From: Methylococcaceae bacterium
GTDB taxonomy: Bacteria > Pseudomonadota > Gammaproteobacteria > Methylococcales > Methylomonadaceae
Assembly: GCA_028748685.1 (NCBI GenBank)
Contig: JAJRDU010000142.1
Span: forward strand, 1 to 33,716
Direction: 5' to 3'
Length of the DNA stretch: 33,716 nucleotides
Shown here: piece after piece, positions 25,802-33,716 of the stretch
Layout of the letters: each line of letters begins with the position of its first letter
Numbering within the stretch: the first letter of the stretch is position 1
The notes under the pieces: generated by a model
The model's database searches: none
The model's input: the letters and a program-made list of their open reading frames with translations, nothing else
What the model was told of the DNA's origin: nothing
Position numbers and translations under genes: made by a program

Positions 25802-26299
25802 ATGAAAGAACGTATTACGGTGCGGAAACTGATGCAGGAAGGCTGGATACCGGTCTTAACGGGAGCATTAAGTGCCGCCGCCATCCTTTCATTGGAATAT
25901 TCTACCGGTATGGTGTATCTCACGGCATTCTTGCTGATGGCGCTATACTTTGTGGCGATAGCCGCCAACCGAGTGAATGCCAAAGTCGTCGTGGCCGGTA
26001 TCGCTAAACGGATACTGCAACAGGCGATACTAAAAGGCAGAGAAGTCTTACATGCCATGGAGATGGACAAGCTGGCAGGAAATGTTTTGTCTCTGTGCTC
26101 AATGCAAATTAATCTGGCCAGACATCATATAGGTGAATCGATTGCCGGATTGAACGATGGCTTTTCCGGCCTGATGAGACGCGTCGATTTGATGTTGTCG
26201 CGTTTCATCGGTATCGATATTGACGGCTTGATTGACTCGTTCCGGAAAAGCAAAATTGCGCTGGACAAGATCGTTCAATCGTTCAAAAGTCTTGCATAG
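25802..26299 (+). CDS. Small membrane protein of unknown function
   Basis: 165 aa from the ATG at 25802, preceded by GGAGGGGG with 5-nt spacing. The frame also opens upstream at 25745. Two adjacent membrane segments (VLTGALSAAAILSLEYSTGM and VYLTAFLLMALYFVAIA) form a hairpin. After them comes a cytoplasmic amphipathic-helical region (ILQQAILKGREVLHAMEMDK; GLMRRVDLMLSRFIGIDIDG). The layout recalls the membrane hairpin of a signalling protein without its output domain. Family not recognised. Confidence 0.55.
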   Translation: MKERITVRKLMQEGWIPVLTGALSAAAILSLEYSTGMVYLTAFLLMALYFVAIAANRVNAKVVVAGIAKRILQQAILKGREVLHAMEMDKLAGNVLSLCSMQINLARHHIGESIAGLNDGFSGLMRRVDLMLSRFIGIDIDGLIDSFRKSKIALDKIVQSFKSLA

Positions 26300-26732
26300 T
26301 CTGTTTTTAATGCTGTCGGGGAAACTCCGAACCAGTCCCTTCGACTAGCTCAGGAGGAGCTGTAATTGATTGATTCCGTTCGTAGCGAGCCAACCATGAA
26401 TGGAATCAACTAATTCAGATATTGCTTAAGCTTACAGGCAATCGTTCGCCCTGAGTTTGTCGAAACAGGAGCGGCTTTGCTTAACCGAAAACCGTCTGGC
26501 GTGAGATTCCTTGGCCGTTCGCCTTAGCTAATGGCACTTCCACCGATCCAGGATAGTCTTGGTGAAGTATTCGTCCGCCAGTTCGCCCACGGTAACTTCC
26601 AAGGGTGGACACCAGTAAAATGCCGATTTTTTGCTATTGGTGCCCTTCTATTATGCGCTCTTTTGGGAATGCTTAGGCATGATTTACTGGGCTTAGTTTG
26701 TTCAGCGAAACGGTCCCGAACAGCCTGAAACC
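26300..26732. other. Gene-free intergenic region with short inverted repeats
   Basis: 433 bp without a convincing gene. It holds an inverted pair of the CCCTTCGAC...CTCAGG family (26337-26354 and 26448-26466) and a small TTGATTCC/GGAATCAA stem between them (26370-26409). From about 26530 there is an open stretch in two frames, but no ribosome site or recognisable protein; it could be a decayed gene. Confidence 0.5.
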
Positions 26733-27596
26733 TCATTCAATGTTCTGAATTTGCTCTCTCATCTGCTCGATCAATACCTTGAGATCGATCGAAATCTGGG
26801 TCATTTCCCGGTCGGCGGATTTGGAACCCAGGGTATTGGCTTCGCGGTTCATTTCCTGCATCAGAAAATCCAGGCGGCGGCCGGTCGGTTCCGGTTGTTT
26901 GAGTGCGCGCAATACCTCGGTGACATGGGTTTCCAGCCTATCCAGTTCCTCGGCGACATCCAGCTTTTGCGCCAACAACACCAGCTCCTGTTCCAGACGG
27001 TCGAAATTGGGTTCGGCAACCAGTTCCACGACGCGTGAGGTAAGCTTGCCGCGCAAATTACCCAGCACTTCCGGCATGCGTTGGTGCGCGGCCTCGACCA
27101 GTTGACCGACTTTCTGGCAGCGTTCTGTCAGCAACACGGCGAGTTGCGCGCCTTCCCGCGCACGGGTTTCCAATAGCTTATCTAGCGTATCGTTCAAAAG
27201 GCCTATGATCTTTTCGCGCAGGGCATCCTTGTCGGTCTCGGTTTCCTGCTGAACGCCGGGGAACGCCAGTACATCCAGCGCCGAGAAGGCTTGCGGATTG
27301 GACATACGTGCCTCGATTGCCGCCGTGGCGGCCAGCAGTTTCTCTACCATCTCGGGGTTGACCGCAAACGCCTGGGCGCTTAGCTGCTTTTTATAGTTCA
27401 AGGCGCATTCGATTTTGCCGCGCTTGAGTTTTTCGCCGATCAAGCGGCGCACGTCGGATTCGACAAATTTTAGACGTTCGGGCAATTTGACGCTGACATC
27501 GCTGTAGCGGTGATTGACGGAACGTAGCTCGCAAAGGATAACCAAGTTATCCGCTGCAACTTCGCCATCAGCGAAAGCGGTCATGCTTCTAATCAT
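26733..27596 (-). CDS. yicC: YicC/YloC family endoribonuclease
   Basis: 287 aa, the usual length. The hallmark N-terminus MIRSMTAFADGEV with CELRSVNHRYSDVSVKLPER, and the C-terminal DUF1732 segment GRRLDFLMQEMNREANTLGS, QISIDLKVLIEQMREQIQNIE, identify it. YicC proteins are cytoplasmic, metal-dependent single-strand endoribonucleases linked to stationary-phase RNA turnover. The start at 27596 has AGGTGA upstream. The gene is divergent from the kinase with 45 bp between start codons. In many gammaproteobacteria yicC neighbours rph or gmk; neither is seen here. Confidence 0.93.
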   Translation of the reverse strand: MIRSMTAFADGEVAADNLVILCELRSVNHRYSDVSVKLPERLKFVESDVRRLIGEKLKRGKIECALNYKKQLSAQAFAVNPEMVEKLLAATAAIEARMSNPQAFSALDVLAFPGVQQETETDKDALREKIIGLLNDTLDKLLETRAREGAQLAVLLTERCQKVGQLVEAAHQRMPEVLGNLRGKLTSRVVELVAEPNFDRLEQELVLLAQKLDVAEELDRLETHVTEVLRALKQPEPTGRRLDFLMQEMNREANTLGSKSADREMTQISIDLKVLIEQMREQIQNIE

Positions 27597-27641
27597 TTTT
27601 CACCTATAATTGTTATGCTTATCGCCCATCGCATTTAAACA

Positions 27642-28571
27642 ATGGCTGAATACTACGACCCTCAAACCTATCCCAAACAGTGGAACTATCTGCAATCGGG
27701 CACTATTATAGATCAGTACATGATCGAGCGGGAACTCGCACACGGCGGCTTCAGTTCGGTGTATCTGGCCCGGCAACTATCCGACCAGATACAGGTTGCG
27801 ATCAAGGAATATCTGCCGCGAAAGCTGGCGCATCGCACCTGGAACAATCTGGTGGTGCCTAACGACGACGAAAGCCGGACGTTGTTCATGCGCGGACGCG
27901 CACTGTTCTTTGAAGAAGCCAAGGTGTTGGCCAAGTTAAAGCATCGCAACATCGTCGAGGTAATCAATTTCTTTCAGGCCAACGACACCGTCTATCTGGT
28001 AATGACCTACGACTACGGTGTCACGCTGGATAAAATCCTGCAAAAGAAAAGCTTAGCCATCACCGAGGCATTTTTGCTCACCGTTTTTACCCATCTGTTG
28101 ACAGGCGTCGAAGTGATACACGGCAATGGCCTGATTCATCTGGACATCAAACCGGCCAACATCCTGATACGCGCCGAGAACGATCCTTTATTGCTGGATT
28201 TCGGCGCGATACGCCACTTTCCCCACGACCCACAGAACCAACGTTCCAAGGTGCTGACCAACGGCTTCTCGCCGATCGAACAATACGATATTCGCGGCAA
28301 TCTTGGCCCTTGGTCGGATATTTATGCCATAGGCGCCAGCATGCGCGCCTGTCTGGATGGCAAGATACCACCGGCGTCGACGGAACGGATCAAGCAGAAC
28401 GACCTGCCGCTGGCCGCGAAAACTTATAGGAAAAAATTTCCCGACTATTTGCTGAAAGCCATCGACTGGGCGATGGAAACTTTGCCGGAAAACCGCCCAC
28501 AATCGGTCACCGAATTACAGCAAGCCTTGAATATTCCGGCGTTAAGCGATGAGGCTGTGAATGGTGAGTAG
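27642..28571 (+). CDS. Serine/threonine protein kinase
   Basis: 309 aa, essentially a bare Hanks-type kinase domain. The Gly loop is IERELAHGGFSSVYLA, the ATP-binding Lys lies in QVAIKEYLPRKL, the catalytic loop is IHLDIKPANIL (HLDIK instead of HRDLK) and the metal-binding triplet is LLDFGAIRH. The C-lobe has GFSPIEQYDIRGNLGPWSDI (activation segment and APE-like region) and ENRPQSVTELQQAL. There is no transmembrane or sensor domain, so it is cytoplasmic; substrates are unknown. The C-terminus (NGE, stop) is encoded by the first heptamers of a degenerate tandem array. No clear Shine-Dalgarno is seen. A TATAAT at 27605 lies upstream without a good -35 box. Confidence 0.9.
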   Translation: MAEYYDPQTYPKQWNYLQSGTIIDQYMIERELAHGGFSSVYLARQLSDQIQVAIKEYLPRKLAHRTWNNLVVPNDDESRTLFMRGRALFFEEAKVLAKLKHRNIVEVINFFQANDTVYLVMTYDYGVTLDKILQKKSLAITEAFLLTVFTHLLTGVEVIHGNGLIHLDIKPANILIRAENDPLLLDFGAIRHFPHDPQNQRSKVLTNGFSPIEQYDIRGNLGPWSDIYAIGASMRACLDGKIPPASTERIKQNDLPLAAKTYRKKFPDYLLKAIDWAMETLPENRPQSVTELQQALNIPALSDEAVNGE

Positions 28572-28632
28572 TGAGTGGATAGTAGGGAGTAGGTTGAACC
28601 GGAAGCCCCCACTCACCACTCCCTACTTACCC
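28563..28632. repeat. Degenerate heptamer tandem array 1 (two facing blocks)
   Basis: Block one (28563-28593) reads as heptamers TGAGTAG, TGAGTGG, ATAGTAG, GGAGTAG. Block two (28607-28632) reads as CACTCAC, CACTCCC, TACTTAC, the opposite-strand form. The blocks can fold on each other. The kinase TAG stop is inside block one, and the regA stop lies 2 bp after block two. Confidence 0.7.
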
Positions 28633-28633
28633 A

Positions 28634-29182
28634 TCATTCCTTGACCGGCCGCTTTTCCAGTTTCCGCTGCAGGGTGCGCCGGTGCATGTTCAGGGCTCTG
28701 GCGGCGGCGGAGATGTTGCCGTCGTGCTGCATCAGCACTTTCTGCAAATGCTCCCACTCCAGACGCTTGACCGAAAGCGGATTATCGCTGATCGCTACCG
28801 AAGCATCGCCTTCGTTCTTGTGCAGCGCGTTGACGATTTCATCCGCGTTGGCTGGCTTGGTCAGATAATGAATGGCGCCGAGCTTGATGGCTTCCACGGC
28901 GGTGGCGATGCTGGCAAAGCCGGTGAGCATGACGATCTGGGTGTTTGAATCCAAGGAAATCAGTTTCTTGACCATCTCCAGGCCGGATTCGAAACCGATA
29001 CGCAAGTCGATCACCGCGTATTCGGGTTCGGTCTGCTCGGCCAACTGCATCGCGGTGGCGACATCATTGGCGACGGTCACCTGAAAATTCCGCTTTTCCA
29101 GCGCCGGTTTCAGCACCGAACAAAACGTCACGTCGTCGTCGACTAGCAATAAATTGGGTATATCCGTAGATAATTCAGTCAT
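28634..29182 (-). CDS. regA: RegA/PrrA/ActR-type response regulator
   Basis: 182 aa. Receiver domain residues 10-125: acidic pocket Asp15-Asp17 (LLLVDDDVTF), phosphoacceptor Asp59 (YAVIDLRIGFESGLEMV), and Lys in YLTKPANADEIVNAL. A short linker leads to a Fis-type helix-turn-helix (HDGNISAAARALNMHRRTLQ) that is the signature of RegA-family regulators. RegA activates or represses genes for redox balance, respiration and carbon or nitrogen assimilation according to RegB phosphorylation. It overlaps regB by 8 bp, so they are cotranscribed. It sits downstream of the kinase gene in convergent orientation. Confidence 0.92.
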   Translation of the reverse strand: MTELSTDIPNLLLVDDDVTFCSVLKPALEKRNFQVTVANDVATAMQLAEQTEPEYAVIDLRIGFESGLEMVKKLISLDSNTQIVMLTGFASIATAVEAIKLGAIHYLTKPANADEIVNALHKNEGDASVAISDNPLSVKRLEWEHLQKVLMQHDGNISAAARALNMHRRTLQRKLEKRPVKE

Positions 29183-30533
29183 CCATACTCTCCGTAGTTA
29201 ATAGCGGCAGGCTGATTTCGACACAGGCCCCGCCCGATTCAAGATTGCTAAATTGTATTTTACCGCCGATGCGCTTGATGGTGGTATAGGTCAAAAACAA
29301 CCCGACGCCCATGCCCTGCTTGTTACTCTTGACCGGTTGATGGCCGGCGAAGTCGATGAATTCGGCCGGCAGGCCCGGCCCGAAATCCCTGATTTTCAGA
29401 TTCAAGTCCCATCGGTCCCATTCGACATGAAACTCGATACCGGCATCGGCGGGCGATGCTTCGGCGGCATTATTCAAAATATTGATGATGGAATGCGTGA
29501 CGGTGCGTTCGGCGATGATCTGCGCACTGGTATCGACCTCGGGGGATATGAACAATTTGAGCTTAGTCGCCGCCTTATGGGTGCGCCATAGATTCAACAC
29601 ATCATCGACATATTCGGAGACCAGCATCACCTTACCGGATTCGGCGCGCATTTCGCCTGCCGAGGCCGACATCACCGACAAGGCTTGTTTACAGCGATCG
29701 ATCTGCTGCTGAACGATCAGCAGCTTTTGATTGAGCTCCGGAAAACGATGCTCGGGTAATTCCTCGGCCATTTCGTGGGCCAGGATCGCAATCGTGCCCA
29801 GCGGCGTCCCCATGTCGTGCGCGGCACTGGCCGCCAGCGTACCCAAGGATACCACCCTATCATCGCGCAAGGCGCTTTCCCTGGCCTCGGCCAAATTACG
29901 CTCGCGCTCCTTCAGGGTATTGGAGAGTTCCACGACGAAAAACGCCACCAAACCGGCGCTGAACACGAAGCCGAACCACATGCCGAACACATGCAAATTG
30001 AAATAGCGCCTATCATTCAATAGATGCATCTGCAAGACCATTTCCGGCGTCAAGTCTGACATGGCTGGATGCATCATGTGCGGTTCGATGGCCGGCAGCG
30101 GAATATTGTAAGCAATCAGCACCGTATAAACGCAAGACGTGATAATCACCATATTCCAGGCATAAGCCTGGGGCAGCATGATGGCGGTGACGATCAAAGG
30201 CAGCAGAAATACCCAGATGATGGGATTGGAAGCGCCGCCGGTCAGATACAGCAGATAGGCCAGGGCCAGCACATCCATGCAGATTTGCGAAAATATCTCG
30301 TGCTCGGTGACTTCTTCCGCGGTCCGCAAGCGCAACCAGGTATAAAGATTGAGGATGGAAATCGCGAAAATCGCCAGCCAAAGCTGGTTCTGCGGCAGAT
30401 TGATGCCCAGGCCGTTGATCGCAATAAACACCGTAAAGGTCACGACGAACAGCATTAGGTTTCTGAGGATGTACAGCCATTTCAGGTTTTCCCGGATGGA
30501 AATTTCGGTCTTGGGCAGGATGTGTGAAAGCAT
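29175..30533 (-). CDS. regB: RegB/PrrB/ActS-type redox sensor histidine kinase
   Basis: 452 aa. Six hydrophobic segments occupy roughly residues 20-190, with the ubiquinone-binding motif GGASNPI at 99-105 (GGXXNPF-type in RegB). The H-box is AASAAHDMGTPLGTIAI with His239; Cys281 in QQIDRCKQAL aligns with the redox-active Cys265 of Rhodobacter RegB. The ATPase domain shows NILNNAAEASP (N box), IRDFGPGLP (G1) and KQGMGVGLFL (G2). RegB autophosphorylates when the quinone pool or cytoplasm is reduced and passes the phosphate to RegA, encoded immediately downstream. In a methanotroph it may adjust respiration or methane oxidation to oxygen supply (inference). Confidence 0.92.
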   Translation of the reverse strand: MLSHILPKTEISIRENLKWLYILRNLMLFVVTFTVFIAINGLGINLPQNQLWLAIFAISILNLYTWLRLRTAEEVTEHEIFSQICMDVLALAYLLYLTGGASNPIIWVFLLPLIVTAIMLPQAYAWNMVIITSCVYTVLIAYNIPLPAIEPHMMHPAMSDLTPEMVLQMHLLNDRRYFNLHVFGMWFGFVFSAGLVAFFVVELSNTLKERERNLAEARESALRDDRVVSLGTLAASAAHDMGTPLGTIAILAHEMAEELPEHRFPELNQKLLIVQQQIDRCKQALSVMSASAGEMRAESGKVMLVSEYVDDVLNLWRTHKAATKLKLFISPEVDTSAQIIAERTVTHSIINILNNAAEASPADAGIEFHVEWDRWDLNLKIRDFGPGLPAEFIDFAGHQPVKSNKQGMGVGLFLTYTTIKRIGGKIQFSNLESGGACVEISLPLLTTESMDD

Positions 30534-30624
30534 GGCAACGCGAAGGGCTTAAAAGTGGCGGCTATGTTACCGCTGTCCGGCCTGCGTGTCTGCGCCCGGA
30601 CGGAAATTTCGTTTGAGAAGTTTG

Positions 30625-30712
30625 GGGAGTGGATAGTAGAGAGTAGAAAGTGAGGAGTTGTTTGATTTCCCACTTCCCACTTCCTACTTCCTACTTCCTA
30701 CTTCCTACTTCC
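30625..30712. repeat. Degenerate heptamer tandem array 2 (two facing blocks)
   Basis: Block one (30625-30657) reads GGAGTGG, ATAGTAG, AGAGTAG, AAAGTGA, closely matching array 1. Block two (30667-30712) is near-perfect: CCCACTT twice, then CCTACTT four times. It lies between regB and atpG. Block two overlaps the end of atpG and supplies its last codons and stop. The 91 bp between the regB start and this array have no clear promoter. Confidence 0.85.
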
Positions 30713-31510
30713 AACCATCAACTCGATTTCCTCGACAATTTCCTCCTGCCTGAGCCGATTCCGCTGCCGCTGCAACTCCTCGCCGCCGCGCTCCAGATGC
30801 CGCAACGCGGTTTCCATCTGTATCAGCCGCATGTGGTTTTCCACCCGAATCGAGCGTAGCAATAGCGCCAACAGGGTGTGAAACAGGTAATGTTCGGCGA
30901 CGCCGGCGGCAATCTCCGCCGCCGGTGCATGCGTCAGCGGTGGATAACCACCAGGGACTAGCCTCTCGGCAGACAAGGGCCACAACCGTTGGCTGCGTGC
31001 ACCTTGTTCGTCGCGGATGCAAGCCAACAGGCCGAAGGGAAGATTGCCGTCGCCACGCAATTCGGCGAGCGCCGCCAGCATCCTGTCTATCGCCGCCGGC
31101 GCATCCATACCACCTTCGGCGCCCGCGAGCCGTTGCTGACTATCCCGGCAATCTATCATGTCGTGCAGGCGTTCGCCCATCAGAATCAATGGGCCTTGTT
31201 CACCCGTTTCCACGCGCCAGAAGCGAATCACGTCCTCGTTAAAACTGCCGCAGAAACCGCGCACCGAACCGAACAGCAACCAGATATCGTGATCGGATTT
31301 ACTGCCGGCGTGTTCGACCGCGTGTTCCGGCAAGGCATCGGCCAGATCATCCAAGGACGCCGCCAACGATTGCACCACCTGTTGCTGGGCGGCCTCGCGC
31401 TTACCGACCTTCCGCAGCTCGGCCAACGCGAAGCTTCGCATCGCGCCGAGGATGCCTGACAGCTCGTCATACAAGGCCAGGCGCGCCTCGATTTCACGGC
31501 GCTGGCTCAT
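30698..31510 (-). CDS. atpG: ATP synthase gamma subunit, N-ATPase type
   Basis: 270 aa from the ATG at 31510, in an ATGA overlap with the atpA stop; the longer open frame has no support. Gamma is the rotor shaft of F1. The N-terminal helix ([20 protein letters not shown], then [12 protein letters not shown]) and C-terminal helix ([20 protein letters not shown]) form the coiled-coil; the central Rossmann-like region includes [19 protein letters not shown]. It is shorter and more divergent than housekeeping gamma. The family rule that atpG ends N-type operons fits. The last residues (GSRK) and the stop come from heptamer repeats, so the original C-terminus may have been altered. Confidence 0.88.
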   Translation of the reverse strand: MSQRREIEARLALYDELSGILGAMRSFALAELRKVGKREAAQQQVVQSLAASLDDLADALPEHAVEHAGSKSDHDIWLLFGSVRGFCGSFNEDVIRFWRVETGEQGPLILMGERLHDMIDCRDSQQRLAGAEGGMDAPAAIDRMLAALAELRGDGNLPFGLLACIRDEQGARSQRLWPLSAERLVPGGYPPLTHAPAAEIAAGVAEHYLFHTLLALLLRSIRVENHMRLIQMETALRHLERGGEELQRQRNRLRQEEIVEEIELMVGSRK

Positions 31511-32946
31511 GGTTGATAATCCAACAATTGCCCCAGCACATCCAGCCATTGCTGTCTGGGCGTGTCCAGCTTCAGATCGTACGCGGGCAGTTGCGTCAAC
31601 ATTCGGGCCAACACACCGGCCGCTTGATCCGGAGCAACGTGAGTCAACATGCCCTCGCCATAAGCCAGCAACCAGGCCAGCTGAGCCTGCTCGGACAAGG
31701 GTTGCAAGCGATCCTGCTTCAAAATTTCCCGCAGCAATCGGCCACGCTGTAATTTTTCCTCGACTCCGGCTTCCAGCCGGGTGCCGAAACGGGCGAATAG
31801 CTCCAGTTCCAGAAACTGCAGATAATCCAAACGGATGTGCGCGGCGGCGGTCTTGATAGCTGGGTGCTGGGCCTTGCCACCTATCCTCGACACCGAGCGG
31901 CCGATGTCGATGGCGGGCAGCATACCGGCCGCAAACAGCTTGCTTTCAAAATAGATCTGGCCGTCAGTAATCGAAATCAGATTGGTGGGAATATAGGCCG
32001 ACAACTCACCCTGCCGGGTCTCGATGATGGGCAGCGCGGTCATACTACCACCGCCGTATTCCAGTGCTAGCACCGTCGAGCGCTCCAGCAACCGGGAATG
32101 CAGATAGAAAATGTCGCCCGGATAGGCCTCGCGGCCCGGCGGCCGTTGCAGCAATAGCGACAGTTCGCGGTAAGACTGGGCGTGACGGGTCAAATCATCG
32201 TAGATCACCAGCGTATCGCGCCCCATCCGCATCCAGTGTTCGGCAATCGCGCAACCGGCAAACGGCGCCAAATAACGAAAACCCGGCAAGGCATTGGCTT
32301 CGGCCACCACCACCACGGTGTATTCCAGGGCGCCAGCCAGGCGTAAGGCCTCTATCGTACCGGCCACAGACGATCGTGGCTGGCCGATCATGACCATCAC
32401 GCACAACACGTTGCGGCCGCGCTGGTTGATCACCGCGTCCAGCGCCAGCGCGCTCTTGCCTATGCCGTCATCGCCTATGATCAGCTGGCGTTGGCCCTTG
32501 CCGATCGGGATCAAGGCATCGACGATCTTGCAACCCGTATACAAGGGTTCCTTGACGAAATCACGCTCTATGATGGGCGGCGCGGCGGCTTCCAGCGCAT
32601 GAAACTGCCTAAGCTCCGGCGGCGGCAGGCCATCCAATGGATTGCCTAGCGGATCGACCACCCGGCCCAGCAAAACGTCGCCGACACCGATTTCCAGTTT
32701 ACGGCCGATATGCTGCACCGACATGCCGGCGGTGACGCCCCGGCTCTGCGACAGCAGGATAGCGCCCAATACTTCCTTGCCGAGTTGAAACACGAGGCCA
32801 GTGCTACCATCATCGAAACCGATCAACTCGTCGAGCCGCGCCGTGGGCAGGCCGCGTATCCAGGCGATACCGTCGCCGATGCCGGCCACGCAGCCACGCT
32901 CGGACAAGCGCAAGCCGAAACGGTAGGGTTTATCCGCATTAACCAT
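31507..32946 (-). CDS. atpA: ATP synthase alpha subunit, N-ATPase type
   Basis: 479 aa from the ATG at 32946, overlapping atpF by 8 bp. Alpha is the regulatory nucleotide-binding subunit of the F1 hexamer. The beta-barrel N-domain, the nucleotide-binding domain with P-loop GDDGIGKS (158-165), the Walker B region ([20 protein letters not shown]) and the arginine-finger segment [12 protein letters not shown] are all visible. The P-loop differs from the GDRQTGKT of housekeeping alpha subunits. The protein is about 30 residues shorter than usual, mainly at the N-terminus. Order atpF-atpA-atpG without atpH, and with no atpD or atpC after atpG, matches N-type operons, where atpD and atpC come first. 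Confidence 0.9.
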   Translation of the reverse strand: MVNADKPYRFGLRLSERGCVAGIGDGIAWIRGLPTARLDELIGFDDGSTGLVFQLGKEVLGAILLSQSRGVTAGMSVQHIGRKLEIGVGDVLLGRVVDPLGNPLDGLPPPELRQFHALEAAAPPIIERDFVKEPLYTGCKIVDALIPIGKGQRQLIIGDDGIGKSALALDAVINQRGRNVLCVMVMIGQPRSSVAGTIEALRLAGALEYTVVVVAEANALPGFRYLAPFAGCAIAEHWMRMGRDTLVIYDDLTRHAQSYRELSLLLQRPPGREAYPGDIFYLHSRLLERSTVLALEYGGGSMTALPIIETRQGELSAYIPTNLISITDGQIYFESKLFAAGMLPAIDIGRSVSRIGGKAQHPAIKTAAAHIRLDYLQFLELELFARFGTRLEAGVEEKLQRGRLLREILKQDRLQPLSEQAQLAWLLAYGEGMLTHVAPDQAAGVLARMLTQLPAYDLKLDTPRQQWLDVLGQLLDYQP

Positions 32947-33694
32947 GATTGGCCTGGCGCCTGAAAAAAGACAATTCGTCGGCGAGATTGGCATGCAGCT
33001 GACATTCGCCGACCACGGCGCGCGCACCCGCGATCAGGCTGGCATCCTCCTTGAAAGTCAGTTGCAAGGGGTGTTCGGCCGCCACCGACAAGCCGTGGGT
33101 CAACGCGGCACGCGCGCTTTCGTCCAGAGTGTGGGCACTGATCACCTCGACGGCGGAAGCGGTAATCAGCATCGCCGCTGCCTTGCGCAACGCGGCTTGT
33201 TCGGGCTCTGGCATGTTGAGTAGGTCTTCCAGAAAAATATCGATGATACTGTTCGTCAATTGCGGCGACGCCAGCCTTTGTAACATCGCCGCCGCCTGTC
33301 CGTAGGCCGCGCTGGCCGCCTCCCGTATCAGCGCCGTTTCCCGCGCCGCGGTCAATGCCTCGTTCCGAGCTCGTGATTTGGCTTCTTCATCGGCCAGGGT
33401 CTGTTTCAAATCTTCCAGCGCCTTACCGTGCAACTGAGCCAATTCCTCATCCAACTGGCGGCGGCTCGCTTCCTTTTCCTGACTCCAGTCCGCCAGCCTC
33501 GATTCGTATTGTTTTCTCAGCGCGTCCGCTTCGTTGCGCAGTTGTTCGGCGCGAAGTGTTTCATCCTTGATCCGTTGCTGACGCGCGTCGAGCATCGCCA
33601 GTACCGGCCTGTAAATGAAGCGTTGCAGTATCCACACCAGCACCAGAAAGTTGAGAATTTCCAGGATGAAGGTCGTCCAGTCGAATTGCATCAT
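32939..33694 (-). CDS. atpF: ATP synthase b subunit with delta-like C-terminal domain
   Basis: 251 aa, much longer than a usual b subunit (about 156). The N-terminal membrane anchor is [20 protein letters not shown], followed by [17 protein letters not shown] and a long charged coiled-coil (residues about 35-115), the stator stalk. Residues about 130-245 look like the delta/OSCP subunit: [20 protein letters not shown], then [20 protein letters not shown] and [21 protein letters not shown] b-delta fusion explains the missing atpH. N-type (often Na+-translocating) ATPases carry such long atpF products. The ion specificity is set by subunit c, which is outside the window. The start overlaps an upstream stop by ATGA. 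Confidence 0.85.
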   Translation of the reverse strand: MMQFDWTTFILEILNFLVLVWILQRFIYRPVLAMLDARQQRIKDETLRAEQLRNEADALRKQYESRLADWSQEKEASRRQLDEELAQLHGKALEDLKQTLADEEAKSRARNEALTAARETALIREAASAAYGQAAAMLQRLASPQLTNSIIDIFLEDLLNMPEPEQAALRKAAAMLITASAVEVISAHTLDESARAALTHGLSVAAEHPLQLTFKEDASLIAGARAVVGECQLHANLADELSFFRRQANHG

Positions 33695-33716
33695 GTCGGG
33701 GCAGCCTGATTTGTTT
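33691..33716 (-). CDS. 3' end of the upstream gene, probably atpE (subunit c)
   Basis: Only seven codons and a stop are visible in the frame that ends TNQAAPT and overlaps the atpF start as ATGA. In N-type operons the gene before atpF is atpE, so position suggests this identity; the short peptide itself cannot prove it. Confidence 0.3.

Noticed and set aside
26531-26728. 65-aa open frame, and a 70-aa frame on the other strand, before yicC
   Set aside because: No ribosome site, no known motif; at most a decayed gene. Described only as part of the intergenic region.
28563-28632. Possible CRISPR-like array
   Set aside because: Units are 7 bp and contiguous with no spacers; this is a tandem heptamer repeat.

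Overview
The window looks like chromosomal DNA of a gammaproteobacterial methanotroph or methylotroph (Methylomonas/Methylococcaceae-like). This is an inference. It rests on a formaldehyde-activating-enzyme homologue, an N-type ATP synthase operon, a RegB/RegA redox two-component pair, a large TonB-dependent receptor, and moderately GC-rich coding with many REP-like intergenic repeats. No tRNA, rRNA, CRISPR array, intact insertion sequence or prophage was seen.

Layout. (1) 1-2893, minus: DUF3999 (cut by the window edge) and DUF2339 multi-pass membrane protein, joined by an ATGA overlap. (2) 3093-12353, plus: a yfa-type periplasmic operon. It holds a YfaP-YfaT fusion (DUF2135+DUF1175), YfaA (DUF2138), a small secreted protein that may be TIMP/NTR-like, and a 1752-aa alpha-2-macroglobulin with an intact CTEQ thioester motif. 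Two inverted copies of a 250-316 bp dispersed repeat sit in frame in the N-terminal coding regions of the last two genes, just upstream of their signal peptides. (3) 12420-15097, plus: AT-richer accessory genes (a one-TM protein and a DUF1810 protein), a REP palindrome, then an orphan Tae4 amidase, a 4-TM protein and an M23 peptidase. (4) 15123-16222, minus: a two-gene remnant (ACP and chain-length-factor-type ketosynthase) of an aryl-polyene-like pathway. (5) 16462-17489: a small secreted protein converging with a Fae paralogue in which the catalytic His position is Met. (6) 17732-19828, minus: an unknown exported protein and an exported pentapeptide-repeat protein; diverging from them is a TonB-dependent receptor (20038-23112). 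(7) 23113-26732: a repeat-rich stretch with small ORFs, a class-V aminotransferase and a small membrane protein. (8) 26733-30533: yicC, a divergent Ser/Thr kinase, and regA/regB. (9) 30698-33716, minus: the atpF-atpA-atpG end of an ATP synthase operon with a b-delta fusion and no separate atpH.

How genes work together. The yfa operon probably forms a periplasmic protease-trapping or envelope-protection module. The Tae4/4-TM/M23 cluster encodes two peptidoglycan hydrolases of different bond specificity and a candidate membrane immunity or holin-like protein. RegBA is expected to tie gene expression to the quinone redox state.

The least explained signals are the in-frame repeat pair in two secreted-protein genes, the degenerate heptamer arrays that supply the stop codons of the kinase and atpG, the Tae4 cassette, and the His-less Fae.
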